NCBI GenBank assembly: GCA_009774145.1
Contig: VSND01000056.1
Coordinates: 1-29,948, forward strand
Direction: 5' to 3'
Length of the DNA: 29,948 nt
DNA from: Lachnospiraceae bacterium
GTDB taxonomy: Bacteria > Bacillota > Clostridia > Lachnospirales > Lachnospiraceae
Position numbers and translations under genes: made by a program. Of this stretch, positions 24,769 through 29,948 are shown in pieces (the stretch's first letter is position 1; the number at the start of each line of letters is the position of its first letter). Below the pieces are notes generated by a model. It did no database searches, had not been told where the DNA came from, and saw only the letters and a list, made by a program, of their open reading frames with translations.

Positions 24769-25497
24769 ATGAGCAGATACTGGAATGATACGTCTTATTA
24801 CAGTCAGCCGACCCTATCAGAGCTTCAGAAGAAATCTGCAGAGAGCCGAAAAAAGGCGAAAAAGGGCGGCAAGGTGCTGGAGCCGGTGGTTATCAAAGGC
24901 CGGTCCATCGTAAACAGCTGGTGGGGCATGGCGTGGTGCGATAATCTGGAGCGGTATGCCGATTATGAAAGCCGCCTGAACCGGGGGAAACGTTATGTCC
25001 GGACCGGTTCCGTCATTGACCTGAAGATCCAGAAAGGAAGGATTCAGGCAAGCGTGCAGGGGACCAGAAGGACTCCCTATAAAGTGGAAATAAGGATCAG
25101 TCCTCTGTCCGAGGAGAAATGTCAGGCGATCATAGAAAAATGCGGCAGAAAACTTCAGAATCTGGAAGCGCTGACAGCCGGGGACTTTCCTGAGGATATG
25201 AAGGAGCTGTTTCAGGGAAAGGACGGACTGTTCCCGTCTCCCAGAGAGATCAGCTTCAACTGCAGCTGTCCGGACTGGGCGCTCATGTGCAAGCATGTGG
25301 CAGCGGCTCTGTACGGCGTTGGTGCGCGTCTGGACGAGCAGCCTCTTCTGTTTTTTGAACTGCGGGGCATTGATGTGGGACACTTTATCGATGTAACGCT
25401 TGCCAATAAGGTGGAGGCGATGCTTGCCAATGTGGATAAACCAAGCAGCCGGATTATTGAAAATGCAAATACAAAGGAGCTGTTTGGGGTATTGTAA
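24769..25497 (+). CDS. SWIM zinc-finger protein, partner of the SNF2 helicase
   Basis: The 242-residue protein has a SWIM zinc-binding motif CxC-x6-CxH at Cys165, Cys167, Cys174 and His176 (FNCSCPDWALMCKHVAAALY), which probably binds DNA or protein. The N-terminal half (VNSWWGMAWCDNLERYADY, RGKRYVRTGSVIDLKIQKGR) is the part usually joined to this domain in the COG4279-like group. Proteins of this type sit next to SNF2 helicases and are thought to be their targeting subunit; that role is inference. AGGAGG lies before the ATG at 24769, 22 bases after the helicase stop, so the two are co-transcribed. Confidence 0.85.
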   Translation: MSRYWNDTSYYSQPTLSELQKKSAESRKKAKKGGKVLEPVVIKGRSIVNSWWGMAWCDNLERYADYESRLNRGKRYVRTGSVIDLKIQKGRIQASVQGTRRTPYKVEIRISPLSEEKCQAIIEKCGRKLQNLEALTAGDFPEDMKELFQGKDGLFPSPREISFNCSCPDWALMCKHVAAALYGVGARLDEQPLLFFELRGIDVGHFIDVTLANKVEAMLANVDKPSSRIIENANTKELFGVL

Positions 25498-25552
25498 AAC
25501 GGTAAAATGCAGGAACGGCATTTGCCTGACAGATCAATGAGAGGGATAAAAA

Positions 25553-26179
25553 ATGGGGAAGAAAATGAAAATTTTATGCTTTGGAGATTCCAATACATTC
25601 GGCTATATTCCGGGAAGAGGCGGAAGATACGACCGTCATACCCGTTGGCCCGGACGGCTGCAGGAACTGCTGGGCAGCGCATACCAGGTCATAGAAGAAG
25701 GGCTGTGCGGCAGGACAACTGCGTTTGATGACGTAACGGAGCCGGGCAGAAGCGGGCTGGACCGGATCCGGGATGCGGTGGGGAAGAATGAGCCGCTGGA
25801 TCTGCTCATTATCGTGCTGGGGAGCAATGACTGCAAAGCGCAGTTTCAGGCGTCGGCAGAGGAGATCACAAAGGGGCTGGAGCGGCTGCTGGAAAAGGCC
25901 GAGGATGGTAAAACGTCGGACTTTCGTATACTGCTGGTTGCTCCCGCAGCCATGACAGAACAGGTCATGCACAGCGGTTTTGGATCGGAATTTGACCGGC
26001 GTTCGGTGGAGGTTTCGAAAGAGCTGGCAGGGACATATGAGGAACTGGCGAAAAAGTGCGGATATGATTTTCTGGATGGAACGAAAGTGACGCAGGTCAG
26101 CGGGATTGACGGGCTGCATCTGGATGCGGATGGGCATGGGAGACTGGCGGAGGCGATATGTAAGTGTTTGAGCATATAG
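25553..26179 (+). CDS. SGNH/GDSL-family hydrolase
   Basis: The 208-residue esterase-like protein has all four SGNH blocks: FGDSNTFG (catalytic Ser in block I), a block II Gly in EGLCGRTT, block III GSNDCK (Asn) and block V GLHLDADGH (Asp and His). The natural substrate is unknown; relatives deacetylate sugars or act on esters. It has no signal peptide, so it acts in the cytoplasm. AGAGGG lies seven bases before the ATG at 25553; a second ATG four codons on is possible. It sits 55 bases after the SWIM gene and may be read from the same transcript. Its composition still matches the GC-richer left side, and the AT-rich region starts right after it. Confidence 0.87.
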   Translation: MGKKMKILCFGDSNTFGYIPGRGGRYDRHTRWPGRLQELLGSAYQVIEEGLCGRTTAFDDVTEPGRSGLDRIRDAVGKNEPLDLLIIVLGSNDCKAQFQASAEEITKGLERLLEKAEDGKTSDFRILLVAPAAMTEQVMHSGFGSEFDRRSVEVSKELAGTYEELAKKCGYDFLDGTKVTQVSGIDGLHLDADGHGRLAEAICKCLSI

Positions 26180-26199
26180 CTGTGAATAGGGATCACATT

Positions 26200-26229
26200 T
26201 TGAAAAACATAGGAATGATAGAATATATA
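26200..26229 (+). promoter_or_regulatory. Likely promoter for the DGQHR-like/HEPN pair
   Basis: TTGAAA (26200-26205) is followed after 18 bases by TATATA (26224-26229), about 43 bases before the start at 26272. The region is AT-rich, so chance matches are more likely. Confidence 0.42.
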
Positions 26230-26271
26230 TGTTACAATTAGATAAAATATATAGAAAAGAGGGAAATGGTA

Positions 26272-27453
26272 ATGGAGATAATGTCCAGAATTTATGATCA
26301 TAGAATTAATAGTATGAATTTATATGTAGAAACTACGTTTGGAGAATATTTAAGTTTTGCCGATAAAATAATAAAGAATAATGAATTGCAGAGAAAGAGA
26401 GTAAAAACGTCTAAAAGCGTCTACGCACTCTTAAAAGATGATTTAAAAAAAGGCTGTGTTATGCCCCCGCTTGTTCTTGCAGTAACACAAAGAGATGTGA
26501 TTGATGCAGAGGAAGTTGAAGCAGATGAATTGCTGGAATATATCAAAGATAACACAGACGATGTCCTTATTTTGGATGGATTACAAAGAACATATACTTT
26601 AATAGACGCAAGAAGCGAAATGGAGAAAGAAGATAAGAGAAAAATAAATAAATTTTTGAGCTATTCATTACGTCTCGAAATATATGTGGAAATCAACAGA
26701 TTTGGAGTACTGTATAGAATGCTAACACTTAACACGGGGCAAACTCCAATGTCTGCACGGCATCAATTGGAGATGCTATATAGTGACATGCTGAATACGG
26801 AAATAGAAGGAGTGACTTTAGTATCAGATAATGACGGAAAAGCTGATCCTGATGATGGACAGTTTATTTTTAAAAATACTATTGAAGGATTTAATTCATA
26901 TATGAACCGCAATGAGCTTCCGATTGACAGACAAGAGCTGCTGGAAAATATTAAGATGATGGAAAACATGTCAGAGGAAGATGTTTCAGATGATTTGTTT
27001 AAAGAATTTCTGGAAGGCTATATTAAAGTATTTAATGCATTGCGAACAATAACTGGGGAATATAATTTGACAAAAGAAGATGCAGCTGATTATGAAATAA
27101 GCAATTCACCATTTGGAAAAAAAGTAAGTAAGGTATTTTCAACTTCACAGGCAATGACAGGGTATGGATCCGCAATTGGAAAAATGAAAGATAATGCAAT
27201 TATAACAGATATAAAAGATATAATGCCTATGTTACAAAAATTAAAAAAAAGAAATGATGGATATGAATGGTTTTTAGAGATGCTTATTAAGTTTGACCGA
27301 ATAAAAGAGTCTTCTAAAAAAATTGGAAATGCACAAAGAATGTTTTTTCATTATTTTTTTAGAGAATTGTTTAATAAAGAAAGTGATTCTTATTTAGATC
27401 TTGACGAAGCAGTGGAAAATGGATATAAAAAGTACATTAGTCAGGTAAATTAA
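26272..27453 (+). CDS. DGQHR/DndB-like protein, AT-rich cassette gene 1
   Basis: This 393-residue protein is not a family I can name with confidence. Residues 98-107 read VLILDGLQRT, close to the DGQHR/DGQR motif of DndB-like and ParB/Srx-type folds. LTLNTGQTPMSARHQLEMLY (151-170) recalls the LNxxQxPLxxxH segment that follows it in such proteins. The C-terminal 200 residues are helical and unassigned. No membrane segment or signal peptide is seen. The start at 26272 lies 8 bases after AGAGGG; an ATG at 26266 is too close to it. Codon use is strongly AT-rich, unlike the genes to the left, which suggests recent transfer. The stop is two bases before the next gene's ATG, so the two are a unit. 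Confidence 0.6.
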   Translation: MEIMSRIYDHRINSMNLYVETTFGEYLSFADKIIKNNELQRKRVKTSKSVYALLKDDLKKGCVMPPLVLAVTQRDVIDAEEVEADELLEYIKDNTDDVLILDGLQRTYTLIDARSEMEKEDKRKINKFLSYSLRLEIYVEINRFGVLYRMLTLNTGQTPMSARHQLEMLYSDMLNTEIEGVTLVSDNDGKADPDDGQFIFKNTIEGFNSYMNRNELPIDRQELLENIKMMENMSEEDVSDDLFKEFLEGYIKVFNALRTITGEYNLTKEDAADYEISNSPFGKKVSKVFSTSQAMTGYGSAIGKMKDNAIITDIKDIMPMLQKLKKRNDGYEWFLEMLIKFDRIKESSKKIGNAQRMFFHYFFRELFNKESDSYLDLDEAVENGYKKYISQVN

Positions 27454-27455
27454 AT

Positions 27456-28538
27456 ATGCTCATTAAATATAAGGAAACAGGCGAAATACTTACTTCCTGG
27501 AAGTATGATGAAGAAAATAAAATATTTGAGATCATTACAAATGAAAAGGAGAAAATTGCTGAATATTTACCTACTCTTGCTTTAAACACAGAGTATAATC
27601 CGAAAAACTTTAAGTTGGTTATTCTATATAATAAGCGAGATGATTGTTCGGAGAATAGTATTTATCAGGTGTATGTGAAGAAACAAAGAATTGGATGGAT
27701 TTTTCCGGTACAGGCTTTGTTATCAAAGGATCATGATTTTGCAGAGAATATTTTCTTTTTGAGATATGCGTATGTCGCAACGTGCCTTCTTTTGGAACAG
27801 ATAGAAGACAAAGATAGGATAACATGGTCGGGCGATTTCTTCCTTGAAGATTTCTATGACAGTTCTGACAATATTTTAATTATGGATGAGGAAAATTGCC
27901 AGAAGATAGAAAACTTCGATCTTGACCAATACGTTGTAAGTTTGTATAAAAACGGCTATTCTTTTACAGGCCAGGGAAATCTTTATTCAGAAATTGATTT
28001 GGCGGATAAGACTATAAAACTGACTGCTCAGTCGAAAGAATTATATGACATACCATATATTGTTGATCTCTTTAAAAAACAAATACCAAGAGAACGAGAA
28101 GAATTTGCTATGTTTTATACATATTATCAGATTGTAGAGATACTTATTTCTGTTATTTTTGAAGTTAAGTTTAAAGAGATATTGTCTGTTTTGAATGAAG
28201 ATGCAGATAATTTGTTTGATAGACGTGAAGAATTAAATGACATTGTTTCAGAAAAGAATAGAATTAAGTGGCTGTTTTCTAATTATGTCAGCATAAGAAC
28301 AGAAACAAGAAATGCATTAAACGATGCATGTGTTGAGTTGCTTGATAGCTGTAAAAAGAAGACGTTCAAGAGTGTTGCAGAGAATTTGTATCAGGTTCGC
28401 TGTCTTTTAGTTCATAAATTATATATTTTAACTGATACAAAGAAGTTGATTCTTCAGAAGCTTAATCGTCTGTTTTTGGACGCCTTAATGGATATTATAG
28501 TGTCGTTTGACACATCTTCGGGAAGAGTTCACACTTAA
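27456..28538 (+). CDS. HEPN-like protein, AT-rich cassette gene 2
   Basis: This 360-residue protein is unrecognised as a named family. Its C-terminal third is helical, with YTYYQIVEILISVIFE (221-236) followed by SIRTETRNALND and YQVRCLLVHKLY (312-323). The last holds Arg315-x4-His320, the R-x4-6-H catalytic signature of HEPN ribonucleases, placed as in ApeA-type C-terminal HEPN domains. The first 200 residues are acidic, contain several aromatic beta-like strands (RIGWIFPVQALL) and have no motif I know; they may sense a target or bind the partner. It starts two bases after gene 1, has a weak ribosome binding site and is as AT-rich. I infer an abortive-infection RNase controlled by its partner, with modest confidence. 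Confidence 0.55.
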   Translation: MLIKYKETGEILTSWKYDEENKIFEIITNEKEKIAEYLPTLALNTEYNPKNFKLVILYNKRDDCSENSIYQVYVKKQRIGWIFPVQALLSKDHDFAENIFFLRYAYVATCLLLEQIEDKDRITWSGDFFLEDFYDSSDNILIMDEENCQKIENFDLDQYVVSLYKNGYSFTGQGNLYSEIDLADKTIKLTAQSKELYDIPYIVDLFKKQIPREREEFAMFYTYYQIVEILISVIFEVKFKEILSVLNEDADNLFDRREELNDIVSEKNRIKWLFSNYVSIRTETRNALNDACVELLDSCKKKTFKSVAENLYQVRCLLVHKLYILTDTKKLILQKLNRLFLDALMDIIVSFDTSSGRVHT

Positions 28539-28556
28539 TCTTTATGGATAGATAAT
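28528..28556 (+). promoter_or_regulatory. Possible promoter for the PLD-helicase gene
   Basis: TTCACA (28528-28533) and GATAAT (28551-28556) are 17 bases apart, beginning in the 3' end of the HEPN-like gene and 46 bases before the helicase start. The two mismatches to consensus and the local AT content make this moderate. Confidence 0.4.
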
Positions 28557-28601
28557 ATGATGTTTTAAACGAACCATAGAAAATAAAATGGGTATAAGAA
28601 A

Positions 28602-29891
28602 ATGAACAATCAAATCATCGAAAAAATACAGCAAGGACAAGAGACTGCTTTTATCAACCACGCAGTTTTATCGAACCTTGCTTATAAACCGCAGTTTATA
28701 TCGAATAATTACCAAGAGGGAAGGAAAGTTTTGTCTTCGATTGAAGACGAGCTTTTGTCGTGCGATCAATTTTCAATCAGTGTTGCGTTTATTACGATGA
28801 GCGGAATTACGCCGCTTTTGCAGACGCTGAAGGAATTGGAAAACAGAGGGATTACAGGACGTATTCTGACTACTGATTATCTGACTTTCAGCGAACCAAG
28901 GGCATTGGACAAGTTGGCTGGATTGAAAAATATCGAGCTTAAGATGTACTGTGCCGGTGAGGCAAGAGAAGGCTTTCATACAAAAGGATATATTTTTAGG
29001 TCTGATGAAATCTACCGAATTATTGTGGGCAGCTCCAATATGACGCTTAGTGCGCTGACCAGAAACAAAGAATGGAATACGAAGATAGTTTCTACAGTGC
29101 AGGGCGAGTATGCCATGCAGATGGTAGAGGAATTTCAACAATTATGGGATTCTGAGTTTACAAAAGGCTATAAAGAATTTATTCAGAACTATCGTACGAC
29201 TTATGAAGTGGTCAAAAAGCAAAAAGCGATTGCTAAACAGGAGCGGATTCCGTCTATTGAGCAGTACCGCCTAAAGCCCAATAAAATGCAGATTGGATTT
29301 ATTGAAAGTTTACAGAACATTCGTCAAGCTGGAGAACAGAGGGCGTTATTAATTTCGGCAACAGGTACAGGCAAAACTTATGCATCCGCATTTGCGTTGC
29401 GGGAAGAGAACCCCAAACGTGTTTTGTTTTTAGTACATAGAGAGCAGATTGCAAAGCAGGCGATTGAAAGTTTTCGTCGGGTGTTTGGAAAGACAAAGAC
29501 TTTTGGCCTGCTTTCTGGAAACTCAAAGAAATATGATGAAAATTATTTGTTTGCTACTATGCAGATGATGTCCAAGGAGGAAACGCTTTCCAGATATAAA
29601 AAGACAGAGTTTGATACGATCATTATTGATGAAGTGCATCGGGCAGGTGCATCCAGCTATCAGAAAATTATGGCTTATTTTAAACCGCAGTTCTGGCTCG
29701 GGATGACCGCAAGCCCGGAAAGAACCGATGGTTTTGATATTTATGATCTGTTTGACCATAACATTGCCTATGAAATTCATTTACAGCAGGCGCTGGAAGA
29801 AGATTTGCTGTGCCCATTTCACTATTTTGGCATTACAGAGATGGAGATTGATGGAGAAGTATTTGATGATACTACTACTGTATCCGGTTAG
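28602..29891 (+). pseudogene. Truncated PLD-nuclease/DEAD-box helicase
   Basis: The 429-residue reading frame starts with a phospholipase-D-type nuclease domain: FHTKGYIF carries His126 and Lys128, and GSSNMT follows at 143-148. A superfamily 2 helicase domain has Walker A TGTGKT (254-259), DEVH (343-346) and MTASPERTDGFD. It ends at VFDDTTTVSG before a TAG. Proteins of this type, often about 900-1000 residues and common in defence islands, continue with the second RecA domain (motifs V and VI) and a DUF3427-like C-terminus; none is here. The last codons and the stop fall in a perfect 14-bp inverted repeat at 29877-29916, so I read the 3' end as displaced by an insertion starting near 29880. 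The composition is between the AT-rich pair and the left side. Both the nuclease domain and the P-loop remain, so a partial product is possible. Confidence 0.72.
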
Positions 29892-29916
29892 TTTCTAAAG
29901 TATAACCGGATACAGT
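29877..29916. repeat. Perfect 14-bp inverted repeat at the helicase truncation point
   Basis: ACTGTATCCGGTTA (29877-29890) is the exact reverse complement of TAACCGGATACAGT (29903-29916), around a 12-base loop. No T tract follows, so it is not a normal terminator. It begins where the helicase reading frame departs from its family's expected sequence, and could be the end of an inserted element or a recombination site. The remaining bases to 29948 contain no gene I can see. Confidence 0.8.
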
Positions 29917-29948
29917 CTTGCCAGTTTGATTCTTGCATCCTGTGTTTT

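Noticed and set aside
1..29948. CRISPR array, tRNA or rRNA gene
   Set aside because: No regularly spaced repeats, cloverleaf-like sequence or rRNA-like stretch was noticed on either strand by eye. A covariance-model scan would be needed to exclude small structured RNAs.

Overview
The window looks like a chromosomal segment of a Gram-positive anaerobe of the class Clostridia, probably Lachnospiraceae. This is inferred from gene types (soluble LytS/YesM-type kinase, S26B signal peptidase, Firmicute-style SbcDC, NifX-like ferredoxin-fold protein), strong AGGAGG-type ribosome binding sites, short ATGA gene overlaps and moderately GC-rich coding sequence. No rRNA, tRNA or CRISPR array was seen. 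All intact genes read on the + strand.

Left part (1-5.2 kb): a histidine kinase overlaps a tandem ABC-ATPase-like protein that has lost its nucleotide-binding motifs in both halves. A decayed IS4/IS1634-type transposase on the - strand follows. A near-identical 27-base direct repeat lies before the kinase and beside the IS remnant. Next come a SAM-dependent methyltransferase and a SipW-like signal peptidase coupled to a small exported or membrane-anchored protein, closed by a clear terminator.

Middle part (5.25-13 kb): a good promoter starts an apparent operon of a GNAT acetyltransferase, sbcD, sbcC and a two-TM diguanylate cyclase. A PanE/ApbA-like reductase follows. A NifX-like protein with a His/Cys-rich tail has its own promoter and terminator. 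After it is a 65-residue stump of a larger Cys-containing protein.

Right part (13-29.9 kb): a defence island. A promoter at 13.02 kb precedes an Rpn-type PD-(D/E)XK nuclease, which contains a strong internal in-frame start like the intragenic antitoxins described for Rpn genes. Then comes a four-gene Wadjet (JetD-JetA-JetB-JetC) anti-plasmid system that looks like type II. JetD is the Toprim nuclease, JetA kleisin-like, JetB KITE-like and JetC the SMC-like ATPase. A strong hairpin separates jetC from a SNF2 helicase/SWIM zinc-finger pair, followed by an SGNH hydrolase. At about 26.18 kb base composition drops sharply to AT-rich. There a DGQHR-like protein is coupled to a protein with a HEPN-type R-x4-H motif, an uncharacterised pair that is my best candidate for a new system. 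Last is a PLD-nuclease/DEAD-helicase gene cut short at a perfect 14-bp inverted repeat, probably by an inserted element that runs past the window.
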